From Toxonevra muliebris (taxonomy: Eukaryota > Arthropoda > Insecta > Diptera > Pallopteridae), in assembly GCA_963691655.1 (NCBI GenBank), contig OY829328.1:84820400-84884399 (forward strand): a stretch of DNA of 64,000 bases, read 5' to 3'. Positions 22,664 through 37,607 of this stretch are shown piece by piece; the stretch's first letter is position 1, and each line of letters begins with the position of its first letter. Below the pieces are notes generated by a model that was given only the letters and a program-made list of their open reading frames with translations, made no database searches and was not told the DNA's origin. A program made the translations under genes and the position numbers.

Positions 22664-24932
22664 TAGTTAAATCTGTAAAGGTGTGTGTCTGCAAAAATTA
22701 CTGCTAATGTAACCTACATCACAATAAATACAATTACCTGATGAAATAGTTATTTGATTTTACATTTAAAGATGAAAATGTAGTAAAATATTCAAATTGT
22801 TGAAATAAGAGTTTTAAGAGGATTTTTTGTCTAGTTTAAATCAACAGTTATTTTAAGTTTTTACTAAAACGTATATTTCAGAAACTTGAGCTACCAAAAA
22901 AGAAAGAATTTGTAATGGGTCTATGAACTTAGTGCTATGAGAGATAAATGACCTTTCTTCCCATCCTCAAATCTATCAAACTACCCGAAAACTGCTACAT
23001 TTTTTTAAACTAACTAAACTACAGTAAAATTTATTGCATTCATATATTACATTTATTATTATTATTTTGTTTTCTGAATGTATTAAATTCTAGTGGAATG
23101 AGTAACAATTACTCATACATTAGAAGTGTAAATAAATATTTGCGAAATTATTAGTGTAAATATAAGATATTTAGTGTAAATATAAGAATTACGTTGGCTG
23201 TAACTGTCTGGTTAAAAATGCGATAATAAAATATAGGCAAAGAGAGAGAGAGAGAGTGAGAGTAAGAGCACGCTCGCGAAAGAGTTTAAAAACGTCATGG
23301 TTTTCATATGTGTAATTTTCTGTGTCACCTCCTTTTCTGCTGATTGCATTTTGTCTTCTCTGCATTTCTGGCTGACTGACTTGCTACACTTGAAATAAAG
23401 TTATTAAATAAAATAAAATATTATCACGCAGTAAGTTTTAACAATAAAAAGTATTAATAACTTTTTTTTGTACTTGCATGACAAACACAAGAATATAATT
23501 AGTTTAAACAAATTTTTACTTTAAATATTTACAATTGTAAATATTGCAAATTAAAAATGTGAATGCACACACAAAAAGTTCATATTCTCTGATATTTTAT
23601 TTGCATTTGGCATTTATTTATTAGCAAATTATAATCTGTATACATTTTTATTTCAAACAACAAACGTCTTGGCTTATACCGCTCATATATTTAAAGAAGA
23701 TTTGCAGATCTTACTTACGTAGATTACATTATTTTGTATAACGTTTTATGAACTATATTCTATAGAAAATATTTCGCCAAGGTTTTTGTTTATAAGTAAA
23801 CAGCTAGAAATATCAGCTGACTTGCTATTTGCTAAAAGAGTAGCTGAAATTTATTAAAGTGACTTGCTTTAGTCATTTAAATCACGATAGCAATAGATGG
23901 TGGCTAATAAAGTTAGGGTAGGTTAGGTTACTAGCTTAAGCACCACACATTCTTTTTTTGCCCTGAAAAGGCCAGTGAAGAGAAAAACCGCAACTTTATG
24001 AAATCAAACCTTGGAGAACTCACATAAAATGTGTCAAAAACTTTATACTGTCAAGATTGTTGTGGTTTTGTTAATTAAGCTGATTGTTCTCATGTAGTAT
24101 CAAATGAATATCTCACGAATTACTTTCTTTTATTCCAAATTTACCTATCTTTATTTCTTGTGTAAACTCAAATTACAAAATACTATTCGCGCATGAATTC
24201 CCAAAATAACTCGCAAGCTATTTGTTTTATTAATTTAAACAATAAATATTTCTATTTATAAGTACAACCGAAAGAAAATTTAAGTGTCAAACAAAAAATT
24301 AGCACAAAATATTTTTGGTATAAAATAAATAAACGAAAACGTATACTTCTTAATGAAAATATCCATGCATAACATGTAAATAGTACGATGAAGCAAATGA
24401 ATATAAGAGATACATACATACGTACACTACCATTTAGGAAAAAAAGCCATGAGAATAAAAACCAGGTCAATATATGTAAATGTACGATGCCGCGCCGCGT
24501 CGTGCGCGTTTATAGAAGTCATATGTGGAGTCATGGCAATGTGGGTCAACAGCCCCACAATAACAGAAATACAAATACAAAAATAAATACAAATAAAAAC
24601 TTATGTAGTTACATTTTTAGTGTAAACATTTATGTATATGTGGACGAGCATAAATAATATGTGATAAATTAAAAACAAAATGGAAGGTGCGTATTCATAT
24701 TGGTTGATGTATTGAAGATTAGAAGGTGTTTCTTATTTTTTGAGGGTTCCTTCAATTGAGGGTGAATGATATGTTAAAATGATGCACCTACCTATATTTT
24801 TTATGTGACAAGGACAAATTTATTTTTTTTTTTTTTAATTAAATTGGAGCTGGGAATATATTAAAGTTAACCAAGACAATCGATTAAGAAATTATACTGG
24901 TTTAGTTTAACTAAATTAAAAAACAGTCATTG
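22664..24932. other. no gene seen
   Basis: A+T-rich spacer. A GA-rich run lies at about 23240-23275 and a short CG-rich palindromic patch (gccgcgccgcgtcgtgcgcg) at about 24488-24507. Neither is tied to a coding frame. Confidence 0.55.
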
Positions 24933-26770
24933 TTTGAGAGGAACCTCTGAATATTTGAATGTAGGGTTACTTGGTTGTTATGCTGATGACATTGTTGTAG
25001 TTATTAGAGAAAAATTTTGAAGACACAATCTCACATTGTCCCTTATGTTAAAGTGGTGAAGGAAGGTGGGACTAAATATTAACCCTAAAAAGACCTGCAA
25101 AGTAATCTTCACTAAGAAAAGGAAAGAGGACAAAATTAAATAGCCCTCCATTTTTGGTGAAGGAATTCCTTTTCCAAACGAAGTAAAGTACATCGGTATC
25201 ACACTCGATGAAAAACTATTATGAAATAGTAACGTAGATAAAACCATAAACAAAGCCAGGGCCACTCTTTGGACGAGCAGATGTTTAATGGGTAAAAGTT
25301 GGGGATTCAATCCGGAAATGTCGTTATGGCTATATGCGTTACCTATTTGGTGTAAAAAACTGGATCAGAAAACAGCGCAGAGCAAGGTCAATAAATTACA
25401 AAGACTAGCCTGTGTTTCCACAACTGGGGCAATAAGATCTGCTCCGACTGCAGCCCTTGAGGTTTTATTAAACCTTCCCCCAATTCATTTATTTATTAAG
25501 AAAGGAGCACTGCAATTTGTAGCGAAACTCATCTTAGAGAATGAAGACTATGGCAAACCCTACTAAGTGATGCAGTTGAAACGCACTCACTTAATCTAGC
25601 CCTAAGCGATTTCTGTCATTCCAAATATAACTTTAGACACCAATTCAAGGTAACATTCCCAGACAGGGTTAGCTGGGAACAGAAAAAACCTTCATAACCG
25701 TATAACTCTCATGTCTGGTACACAGATGACTCTACAACGGATGATGGTGTTGGTGCAGGGGTTTATAGAGAAAGACCAAGAAGACACCTATTTACCAGTA
25801 TGGGTTAAGAAAACTCAAATTTTCAGGCCGAATTACATACCATAGAGCTCTGCCTTCGAGAAGAGTTACACAGGAACACTATTAACCTTTAACTATGGAG
25901 GTGGATTTTTTAACTTTTGACTTTAATAAAAAAATTTTAGTAAAAAAAAGGTTTTTTTGATAATTATTAGTTGTTTGAAAACAAGCTAATAACATTTTTT
26001 ATTAAAATAATTTTTTTTTTAAGTTCAACAAAACTGGCACTTTATTTCACAAGGTGGTGTAAAATTTACCACCACCTCCACTGTTAAAGGTTAATAGCCA
26101 CATCCTTATTCATTCGGATAGTAAAGCCGCATTATTAGCACTCAATGCTTTTAAAATTAAGTCAAAATTAGTCAGGGACTGTGTGCAACTATTGAATAGA
26201 CTATAGCTACCCGCAACAGAGTTCATCTAATATGGGTGCTAGGTCATAGTGGGCATATTGGGAACGAAAAGCTAGATGAGCTCGCCAGAAAAGAAGCTGC
26301 CAGCAAATTTACTACCATGGAGTTCCACGAAGCACAATCTCAATAAATGGCTTGAAGGTAAATCGCATCAATACTGGATGGAAACAAAAGGTATAAGAGT
26401 AGCAAAAGCCTTCATGTCAAATATATCTAGAAAGAGAACTATAGATATTCTTGGATTAACAAGAACAGGTATTCGCATTGTCTCAGGTTTCTTAACTGGA
26501 CATTGTAGAGTAAACAAGCAACTATATAATATGAAGATTAGTGAGAATGATTTATGTAGGTTATGTAACGAAGTAGAGGAATCAGCTGAACACTTATTGT
26601 GCCTTACTTAGGAAAATACTACCTAGAATTGTCGGAAATTGCGGAAAAATTTCCCAAGAATGTCTTAGAATTCTTAAGGAATACAAGACTCAGTGATGAT
26701 TTGTAATCTATAGAGGCCCAACTGAGACCTCGGTAACTACGTGACTAGTTCTCACTTTTTATTCAATTTG
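24933..26770 (+). mobile_element. degenerate I/LOA-like LINE fragment
   Basis: A 5'-truncated, multiply broken non-LTR retrotransposon. In order: the reverse transcriptase catalytic box CYADDIVVVI (about 24975-25005), then KVGLNINPKKT, VKYIGITLDEKL and KVNKLQRLACVSTTGA with the family-typical TAALEVLLNLPP (25288-25566). An RNase H domain follows (YTDDSTTDDGVGAG, then SHILIHSDSKAALLAL and VLGHSGHIGNEKLDELA). Last is a CCHC-like CRLCNEVEESAEHLLC near 26590. An RNase H after the RT points to the I/LOA group rather than Jockey. Stops interrupt each domain, and a MITE splits the RNase H region. Confidence 0.88.
25886..26090. mobile_element. piggyBac-type MITE, copy 2, nested in LINE
   Basis: 205 bp with TTAA at 25882-25885 and 26091-26094 and the same ends as the copy at 16019. 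Removing the element and one TTAA restores the LINE reading frame across the junction (RNTINSHILIHSDSKA), which proves the insertion point and the 4-bp duplication. Confidence 0.93.
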
Positions 26771-29700
26771 ATCTACTTGGTTAGTCAACAAATATACATA
26801 TTTCCACTCACTCAAACAAAGTCAAATGCGAACTTTTTTTTAAACATTTATCAGAAATCAGATTCTTAATAATGCCATCCCACATTGGATGCCACTAATA
26901 TAAGTTCGAAATGATTTGCTGGTCTCTCAGAATGACAAAATTGATTCAATCTGACTAGAGTAGAGAGGAACGGTAACTTAAAAAATTAGTTATACAAAAA
27001 GTCAATATAAAAGTAAATTAAATTTAAAACACGCAAAATATAATAATTTTTAATAAAAATGTATAAAAAAAGAGAGATTTTTATTATTATTTCTTACAAA
27101 TGATAAGAGAACAGCTGATTCTCGTATATAAACATATACTAACGACGTCTGTAAGTATATAAAATGAAATAAAAGAGACAAATGCATCAAACAAATACAA
27201 TCAAAACAATAACAACAAAACGAGAAAACAGCGAAACAAAAAATAAAATGCAAAAAAAAAAAAAATGGAAACAAATACGTTTGTAAACGTTGTCGAAAAA
27301 AAGTAAAGGTAAAAAGTAAATAAATAATAAAATACGTAAGAAATAAAAATAAAAATCTGAAAATTAAATAAAAATCAGCTGACAGTTACTAATACATATA
27401 AACAACACATATGTACGTATGATTATGTACGATCTGTCTGGCTGCCAAAGATAAAAAGCAACTACAACAAGAAGAACAACGATAATAATGATCGTGATAA
27501 GTTAAATACAACAAGTAAATCAAGTTGTTAAGATTTTTTGATTTAAATGTTTATTTATTTATCCAATAAACGGGATACAATTTATATGGATGCTTAGTTA
27601 ACTTATCTAAGTACAAAATTAAATAGGTACATTTCTGTTCATGGGTATAATATTAAAAAAGGTAAAAAAAACAATGAAAAACCATAATACTTTAACAAAA
27701 TTGATACGGTACATGTGACAAAAGTGAAAAGAATTAATTAATTAAATATTGTCTATTGCCCGGTGTTATACACTAGTCCGTTTTCATGATTGTATCTAGT
27801 GTGAAAAATTAAAATTTTGTCATTTAAGACCAGTTGTCCCGATTCATGTAGATCATGAATGTATGTAATCTTTGTGTATTTACCACTTATCTGATTTGGG
27901 CAATGTATGATATCCCTAATTTTAATAAGTTCAGAGTTTATGCATTTATTGAAAAAATTATAGTGTCTGTACGCCACGAAGCGATCCATTCTCGCACACT
28001 TTGCTGCGGAATATATTTCAGAGATTTTACCATATTTATATGAAAAAAAAAATTGGGGAGTGCAAAAAAGATGCGAATTGAATATATAAAAAAAAATAAA
28101 ATAAATAAAATACATAATATAATATGCATACATATAAAAAAAAAAACAAAAAAGCGGTATATAAAGTATATGAATACAGTGCTTGAAATTTATATAACAA
28201 CACATGCAGATAGACAGGCAGAAAATAATTTGGAATGACGAATTGAAAATCTAAAGCGACGTTTCTTCAAGAACTTTTTTTGTCAAGATAGAAAAAACAC
28301 GACCTATTTTTTTCTAATAATTCGAAAATGGAGAGCTATAGACCTTTAAGGACTCTACAGCTATACAAATTTTGAGTTTTACATACATATGCATGTATGT
28401 ATTCAAATACGTGAAATGAATTTCAATTAATCATAATTATAAATGCGTGAAGTTGCATATGGTTAGTTTTTATTTAATGAATACATATGCGTTTATGTAA
28501 AAACTGAATGAAAATTCAACTCACAAGGAAAATGTCTGAATATGAACAAAAGTAAAAAAAAAAAAAAAAAATATTGTAAGTAAATAAATAATTATTTTCA
28601 TAGAAATATATTTTCATCACACAATAATGAAGCCATTATTAATTCATGAATATTCATAAATTACTGTAATAATTTGTTGAGTTTCCATATTGACTCTACT
28701 ACTTCAAAAGTTCCGCTTAGTTTGTTCCGTTGAATATTTTTGCATAAAAAAATGTATAAAATTAAGAAAATACATAGTATTCAATGAAAAATAACGTAAA
28801 AAAAAATAATTTAAATAAAAAACAAACTGGTATAACATGATGATAAAAATTCTACAATCAAAATTTATAATTTTTTTTTTTTTTTAATTTTAAGTTTTAT
28901 GTATGTATGCAAATGCAACTTTGAGGTTTGAGGTTTATTGGCAAATAAAAAAATGTTGTTTTTGAAAGTTTTTGCATTTCGTTGGATTGGAATTTTACGC
29001 AAAAGTTTGTATGACTTTTTCGTGTGTTTATATGCAGGTAGTAGTTAATAGTAGGTAGTGATTAAAACTATGAATAATTTCAAAAAATAATAAGCAGCAA
29101 ATTTTGTGAAATTAATAATTATTTCAATAGGGAATTATAAAGTCGATGTGTACAAATATTACTTTCTATTTTATTTTAAGCTTTAATGACAATTTTCGAT
29201 GTCATGGTTATTTTTAATTGAAACTGAAAACGGAATAGAAGTTATACAAATTCGATTTCATCGTCGAACGAAATATAGCATGACTAAAGACACAAACCAG
29301 GAAATTATTTCATTCTGGTATCATAAGAAATATTAGAAATTCTTATGATGAAATTGAGTTTTCCTACTACCTCAATCAGCAGTTCTTTGTCTTTGGCTAG
29401 CTATATAATCAGTAATAATTTATAAACGTGTTTCATTTAAGGCAATATAAATATTAATAAAAACTTTTTTTCTATTTCATATATTATCGCACAGTAACCG
29501 TATGCACATACAATGTATGGCAAGAAACATTGCACTCATTTTAATGGATGTCAAACTAAGATAACGTTTGATTATATTATATTATATTTAAAACAAAAAA
29601 ATTTCCATCAGAACTTGACCTACAAGAAAATGATTTGTTTTGATGAAGTTTGTTGATATGAGAACAGTTTCATATACTAGTATGTTATTGAGTTTAATAA

Positions 29701-31321
29701 CAAGCAAATGGCAATATGGTAATAATAAACAATATGCCAACATTGTGTCTTAGCATTGCATTTGTCAAAAATAAAAGCATGTAAAACATGTGTTAAATAT
29801 TTGGTGTTTAATGGCAGCAATAGCTTTAAGAAATTTCCAGATTAGCTATAAGTAATATCTAGTTTAAGCTTGCTTTTCTCAACCACTTGAGCTGGATGTA
29901 GAACAAACATCCAATTGTGAGCTTTAACAGGGTTTTCTGTGTCATCAGAACAACATTGGTTACGGCTACTTTAGAGAGACTAATGCAGATATTGGAACTT
30001 TCGGAGATAACAAAGCCTCAGAAGGTATCAAAGCTACTACTGCTTAAACTAACACTATAGATTATTTTGCACTTTAGTTTTGTTTAGTATCATAAAAGCT
30101 TTAAAATCGCTTTGAAATCACAAAAAGCCTGACTCTTTCCCAGTAGCAAGTATCAGAACTAGGGTGAGGCCTTTGCTGATAACAGAGCACATACTTAATC
30201 TAACCACTAACTATGGTGACATTATATTTTTCTTTAGTATCATTAAAGTTTTCTATATCATCTTGAAATTCTATATTTGAAATTCCCTGGGTTTTCCTAT
30301 TATTAAACGGGGTAACACAAATTAAATCCCAAATTTAAAATAGTAATTAATTTAAATGCAAAAATAACATATCGTAGATGCATTTATAAAACAATAAGGC
30401 TTTAAACTAAAAGTTTCTGCCAAAAACAAATCTATTTGGAATATAGCAAAAGTGAAATCTCCCACAAAGATAAATTTCTACGAAAATTATGCATTGAAAC
30501 AAAAACTCAGCAATCACCTCTACTAATAATAGAACCTTCAGCAATTTATGTGAATGCAATATGAATTAGTGTGCCTACAAAATGAGGGAAAATCAAAACA
30601 AATAAATTTCCTAGGAAGTATGTAGTATAAACAATCAAATACATGAATAAATCAACAAATAATTGTGTAGCTACTAGCTAAGTATTATTACCTATATTAT
30701 TATTTATATTGTTAGCGAAATGAAACGAAATCATTAAATTCACATAGAAACAAAAGGCAAAAATTGTATACAAAATATAGAAAATAAAACAAAAGAACAA
30801 AATAGAATTGTTATAGCGATAAGAAGAAAAAAGAAAAAAAAAAGTAAATAAATAATAATTTTTACGCTTATAGCGTATAAATTAACGCGTATCTATTTAT
30901 TAGTCATAGCAACTAAAGACTGAACCACATACAAATAACATCAAAGTAAATTTATAAATCGTAAAGATACTTTTTTTTAAATTTTTTTTTTAGTTTTGCT
31001 ATAAACTTTATAAAAACAGTTTTTAATTCAAAGTAAAATTGCTTTGCTGGACATTTTCTAAAGAATTTTATAATTTACTTTAAATTGCGCTAAAATAAAT
31101 TGTAGATATTTATAAAGTTTATGTATGCATGGCTGCATGTAGCATGCACCCAGCACCAGCAACAAGAGCAACAACAAATAATATGTATTCAATATGCAAC
31201 TACATATGATACAAATATGGGTGAGCTACAATTTCAATTAGTGTCAATTTATTTATTTCAAAGTGTTTGCATCAGCAGTTAAAGTAAGCTTGTTGTCAAG
31301 CCCCTCTTTGACTTTTTTCTC

Positions 31322-31356
<35 letters not shown>

Positions 31357-34300
31357 TAGCTTATAAGTCAATTGGCAAGAAAACAAAATTACAAATTAAA
31401 TGACACTGCTGCTGCAACGTGATACAGTTAGATATATGTACAGACATAAAGTTAGATACTTTAAGTGTTTAATAGCCAATATACAATGCAGTAACTTATG
31501 GGGACAAAACTTTTTTTAAGTATAATTAAGTATCAATTGAGTTTTAATTGAGTTTCACGCAAACGATAAGAGGAAAAACAGAAAAAATTAAGTCAATGAG
31601 CAACTAACTAAAATATAAAGTAGGTGCATTCCCTATTAAATTGTAATAAATTAAACAAAAAAGCTCTAGAGCATGTGCTATGTAAAGATAGATGTTATGG
31701 GTGTAGTGTACTGCGGCCATTTAGGATTCTATCCCCAGTAGGTGTTTAATTATAAACACACAGATAAAGCAATATCGTTGAAGAAACTCAATAAGGACTC
31801 TAAGAATCCTCCGCTCCCAGATATTTTTTTTCTTGAGGCTCAGTGGTCAGCAGTGTGAGATTTGCACCTGCAGTGCAAATGATGTTTTGATCTGGAACAA
31901 CCAGTCTTAAAGCACCCAGCTGAAATAATCGAGTTGAAGCCTGAAAACTGATTTCAACTCAAGCAATCAAACTGAATGTTTGATACGTCATTTTGTATAT
32001 CCATGAAAACGTATTTTTAATTATTATTTTGTATTATTAATTTAGCTCAGCTTGAGTTGAGTTGTTGTTATTTCATTTTGAATATTTTTCAGCTTATCGG
32101 GATTAGCTTGAATTATACTTATCCCAAAATTCCCTTAGACTTGTTGTTCTTCTAATATTTTAGTTTTAATGTCTAGGCAAAAATATGTTCGGGATTATAA
32201 TTTTAGGTTAATGGCTGCTAATCTGTTATTCCTTTGTTATTGCCAATTTGTGCGAAAATATTTTTGAACTAATCCGCATTAGACACTTATAGCAAAACTA
32301 AGTGTTTAAATAAATACCAAGTTTTTACAAAAAGTAGGAAATAAAATATTAAGTGATAGATACTTTATTCGCATCATAACTCGGAAAACTTGGTAAAATT
32401 TTAGCTATATATAGATACCATAACCACACAGTCTGATTGTATAATGGTAGGAGGTAAGTAATATTGTTTCAGATCATTGCAACCAGCTAGGGTCCATTGT
32501 AATGTCACCCGAACCAAAAGAAAGGTTTATAGCTAAACTACGAGATCATTTCTTGTGCGGTGTTTGAAAAAAAAACCAGACCGAAGAGTCAAAATTAATT
32601 TTTTTTATGGAATTTTTAAGCACTGCATTAGAATTTATCTGCAGGATTTCTCTTTCATCAAAAACTTCGAGGTTATTCCAACGTAAAAATGCAAAAATTT
32701 CGATTTTCCATATAATTTTGTGGGATAATTACTACTTTAGTTATTCTTAAATGTAAAAAATTTGAAGCCTCATGTATTTAGAAACTGGTCAAATAGCTCT
32801 CTAACTAAAGGTTTTAATTTTCTATACAGATTTATTCGAAAAAATGGCTATTTTTGCGATTTTGTTTTTTGGGTTTTGTTTTCACATTTTCCGGCGGTAC
32901 GTTGTTTTAAGATGATTCGCAAAATCACAAAAATCCTTTTACAAGCTTTTTTTAAATAAGTTACTCTGAATTGAGAGGATTAAAGAAAGTAAGAAAAAAT
33001 AAATTATGCCTAAGTAAACAAATAATATTTTTCTAGTGTCGCTAGACTAACATATTATTTATAAACATATACATATGTATACCTAGCTGGCTATTTAAGG
33101 CATTTTAAAGTTCACTATTATATTTACATACAAGCAAAAATGTATCTCATAAATACTTTTACATATTAAATAAATTTCACCTAAGTAAAAAGAAGGAAAA
33201 AACAAGAAGAGGAAAAAACTTCAAAACAAATGTCGAACGAATATCAAAGTAGCAACCGCTTGGTTTCTTTTTTTTTCGTGTAAAACTCACCCAAATAAAA
33301 CTTAAAATATTCGCGCATATATTTTTAACGATTTGTTGACATACAAAAAAAAAAAAAAAAAAAAAAACGCATAAAAATACAAAAACAGAAACAGCAACGA
33401 TTTGATGACGTTTGCAAAAAAAAAAAAAAAATAATAATAATAAAAGCAACAGCAAAATGTAAGCAAAACCCATACAAGTACCAGAAGAAACAGCAGCACA
33501 AATAGTGTATCTATGAAGCTTGAAGATAGTAGAGAGAAGAAACAAGAATACGAAAGAAAAACCACTTGAACTGACGTTATTGTCGCTATGTTTTTGAAGC
33601 TATATAAATATTATTATTGCCCAACAATATCATCATCAATATATATACCTATATGAAAATCATCATCAACACGACAAACATCGGCATCATGATCATGAGA
33701 AACATCATTATTATGAACAACATCATAATGATAATTAACTTTTGCTGTTTTTCATTGTATATCTCTTCTTCTCTTTGCAAACAAAACTCTTTGCTGCTAC
33801 ACACTTATTGTTGGTATATTTAGTTTGACTTAGAAGAGTTACGTTACGTGAGAGGCATGCCTACTCATAAAAAAAACCCCATTCTCAAATCAACTTTACA
33901 CACATACAAACATATTGTAGATATGAGAGTATGTATTATGTATTTATGTAGGCACAGAGTAAAATCCAGAAACAACAAAAAGACACGTAAGAAAAAAAAA
34001 ATTTAAAATAAAACGCACGACGACGAAGAAACAGAAAAAATATTGAACTTGTTTTTTGTATTTTTTTTTATATTTTATTTTATTCATGCCATTTAATTTA
34101 CCTTTTTGCTTTTTTGCATTAATGACGAAGAAGAAAAAATACACTTTTTTCTTTAGCTATAAGTTTAAGTAGGAAAACTTTTTATTTTTTGGTTTTGATT
34201 TTACTTTTACACTTAAGACACTTATAAATAAATTTTAATTTTTATTTTACTTATCACAGTTTAATAAAATTTTATGGTGATTCCTTTTTAATGAAATTAA

Positions 34301-36983
34301 TTTTCACTTTAATTAGAATGAATTTTCTTATTTTTTGTAATATTTTTCTTTTTTCTTCAACAAAGAAGTAGTGCTCTTTTTTCACGTACAACTATGTATA
34401 TATACTTTTTCTTGTATTTAGTATATAAACTAATATATATATTTGTATGTATGTATATATATATATTTTCTCAATTAAATTTCACACGCGAAAAAAAAAA
34501 TATTTTTTCCAATTCACAAATCCTTTCTTATTCACAAGTTTATGTCCGTTTCAAACAAGATACGAGGCTAGACTGAGCGTCGCATATGAGTATCTGCTGC
34601 TCTTGTAGGTTGTGAAAGAAAAATCAACGCCATAAAAGAGAGCAAGAGCGAGCTATAATCAAAGCGAGTAAATGCGAGAAGTTAATATGAAAAAACAAAA
34701 TCATTTTATAGATTGAACACACAAGGAAATTTAATTCAATTCTATACATGTTTTGTTATATTTTGCTAAGCAAATAGAGTTTAAAAAATTTTATACTATC
34801 TACTCTCTAAAAAAACAGAGCAATGTGCAGTTTACAAGTTAGGTTAATTTCGAGAGTTAGAGAGAGAGAGAGAGAGAGCGCGGAACAAATTGGGGGAAAA
34901 AGAGAAAAAGAGCGAATATTGTAATTGACTGAGCAAACATTAGCGTTTGCGCAATATTAATGTTAAATTATACCGTAAGCTAACGTAGCTGTTATCATTT
35001 CGCTCTGTATTTCTAGTATTTAAAATATTATTTATGAATGCAATGCGCTGTATTATATTTCCAGTTATTTCTTGTTATATGCAGCTGAGAAAGCTTTAAA
35101 TTGCTAATATCTAGCTGATGAATAGCAAAAAATCAAAGGAAAACTGTAATTTTTTTATTTCTTTGTCTTTCTCCTAATAATCCTAAATTGAGTTCAATTG
35201 ATACAATTTGATTTTATTTCACATGTTTATCATGAATGAGTATTTAATGATTAACCTTGAACCTCACAAGTGAACCTCTGAGTAGTAGAAATTTTTTCAA
35301 TTAAGAGCATTTTTCGTATTTTAAATTGTGATATTTAGGGTTTGGTTAGCTGCAGGGCTCAGATCTTAATACAAATATTACAACAATTTTTACTCTTGGA
35401 GCATCCTGTAGTATTCATGAACCTTATACGATGTGTTGACAAAGTTCCTGACAAGAAACCTGATTCTAATCTGAATCACGAATAGCCTAACTTTTTCCTC
35501 TTTACTTAGGCAGTTTTCATGACAGTTTAGAGCAGTAATGGCGACATTATAATACGCGTGCGAAAGAGCTTTTAAGATTTTACATGTACAATACTCATTT
35601 ACACAGCAGAGGATCTCATGTGCACTTGGCCAGCGCTGGTTTTGGTTTTAGGGTTAAATACTTTAACCTTTTCATTAAAACGTGTGGTGTTAATATCTTT
35701 TCACTTTTTAAAACGCCTTAAGCCAAGTCGCTATAATACAAACTATCTATTTTATAGTTTATTTGCACGTAAGTCATTAAAAGGAATTAAAAAAAAATAA
35801 TAATTTCATTGCTAATGCATGACTTAAGTTAAATTTAATTTACAGTGTTATAAAAAGAAAAATATGGCAACGTCATGTTTAAACATCTGCCAGAGAAAAG
35901 CATGTTAAATGTCAGCATTATTTGCAGTGAAAAAGTGAGTTATGACATTGAAATGTTGCGGTCCAAAGGAGGAGAGTTGTAATAATTTTACAGATGAACC
36001 CTTAAGCCTAAATTACAATAGAGCGTCGTGGCAGTGGTAGTAAAACAAAATCAGTTGTTTACTGCCACAAAATTTAGAAATGGAGCTAACTAAAGCAGGG
36101 CTACAAATTGCCACTGTTTTACTGCCACATCGCCATATCTAATATCAGCGGTATATTGTTATTTTCCCGGTAGAGGTAAGTTCAATGGCACAATTTCGAG
36201 TATAATCACAAATAATACAAACGAATAAAACGAGGTCTTAACTCCGAATAGATAGAACCAAAATTCAATACAGGCACCAAGAAAAACGAGGGTAACTTTA
36301 AACAGTGGAAAAAATTCAATGTTTTCAAGTGAGTCAAAGATTTCTACCAAACTAACAATTCATTCATATATATGTAATATAATTTAAGTGAAATCAAAGT
36401 GTTTTTTATTCACCCGAAATTATTTTATTAATAATTTAATTTAAACTCTATTTTCATAATGATTCAGTAGCCTTTCCAAATCCAATTTGCATAATGGCTG
36501 AAAACCCCCAATGAACATATATTTCTAAGTAGCACAATTGTATATCTCATTTTATATAGCTATAAAAAACAATAGTAAATCATTGTAAAATAGGCAGACA
36601 GTAAAATTTCTGAGCATTCACAGGATAAATACAACAACAAGATTTTATGCGGTCATTTTTAATATAAGACAAAAACAAAAGTTTCAAATGAATGAAGAGC
36701 GTAAAAATGTTTACTACTCATTGAATTTTACAGCGGATATAAATCATAAATCTGGGTTAACAAAACGAGAGAGCGAATGAAGACAGACGTGAGAAGTTGT
36801 GGGAGAGTGTACAAATGCATTAGGGAGTGTTAAGTTTTTTTTTTTTTTTCAAAATAATATAAAAAGTTGCACAATTACTTACAATCGATAGAAAACAAAG
36901 AAATGTTCAGTTAAATAAAATGCACAGTACTGTAGGAAAAGAAAATCTGCAGTTAAGATACACATGCTTTTATGAGGCAGCAT
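26771..36983. other. 10 kb without a recognised gene
   Basis: Very A+T-rich. It contains a T-tract of about 32 (31322-31354), A-tracts near 33345-33367 and 33416-33431, ATC/CAT-rich simple sequence at about 33630-33740, and a GA run at about 34855-34878. A 150-codon minus-strand frame at 27753-28205 is listed separately. The patch at about 31650-31940 is less A+T-rich, but I cannot read a protein from it. Confidence 0.5.
27753..28205 (-). CDS. unrecognised 150-codon frame
   Basis: The first 50 residues are Phe/Tyr/Ile strings typical of chance frames. The last 95 are more protein-like (YSAAKCARMDRFVAYRHYNF, KCINSELIKIRDIIHCPNQI, KYTKITYIHDLHESGQL). I do not recognise the family. It may be a fragment of a mobile-element protein, with the true left boundary inside the frame, or simply chance. 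No splice structure or neighbours support it. Confidence 0.15.
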   Translation of the reverse strand: MCCYINFKHCIHILYIPLFCFFFYMYAYYIMYFIYFIFFYIFNSHLFCTPQFFFSYKYGKISEIYSAAKCARMDRFVAYRHYNFFNKCINSELIKIRDIIHCPNQISGKYTKITYIHDLHESGQLVLNDKILIFHTRYNHENGLVYNTGQ

Positions 36984-37602
36984 CAGGGCTGTCGTTTTGA
37001 AATTTGTTTGTGAAGTTAAATTCTTAAAAAATCGAAGTGATTTTTAAAAAAGTGAAGTGTTTTTTGATGCGTAATAAGAAAATGATATATTTTCAAAATT
37101 TATCTGGTTTTATGTGCTTAGTTTGCGAAAAAAAACTTTTGGTGGAGCGCTACTGTGTGGTAGACAAAATAAGGCTCCAACAAAACTTTTTGAATGAGGG
37201 TACATAATTTGTTTTAAGGAATTTTTCACGACAAAAAGGAAATGGCAGAGTTCTTCGAAACTGTCGCTTTTTTGCATAAAATCATTTGGAAATAAAATCC
37301 TCCACTCACCTTCTAAATCGTCTACCTCTTCATTTTAAACCAAATTCTAATAAATTATATGACAGTTCGTCATCCATGTTGCTAAAGTATGTATGCTAAA
37401 TGGTATCTTTTTACTTTTTATAGGGAATATGAATTCAAACACACCCATCTGGCTACAGTCGGAGCATATTACAGAGATGAGCATATTTAGATATTTTTTA
37501 TGGATTTTAGTTTTTCATTGAAACTGAAAAACCGAAGTGTTTTTATGAAAGAGGAAGTGACGAAGTGTCAGACTTGAAAGTGAAGTGACTGCGACAGCAC
37601 TG
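36984..37602. mobile_element. non-autonomous hAT element A
   Basis: 619 bp with inverted-type ends CAGGGCTGTCG (left) and CAGTGCTGTCG (right end reversed). The left 8-bp flank is GGCAGCAT. The right flank GGCAG is continued by CAT at 37912, beyond element B, so the duplication is exact once B is discounted. No transposase frame. Confidence 0.8.
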
Positions 37603-37607
37603 GGCAG

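Noticed and set aside
33177..33565. Phe/Leu-rich frames on the minus strand
   Set aside because: They are translations of long A-tracts, that is poly-Phe, not membrane proteins.
34855..34880. GAGA-factor site cluster
   Set aside because: It is a plain GA microsatellite; similar runs occur at 401, 23240 and 57531 without associated genes.
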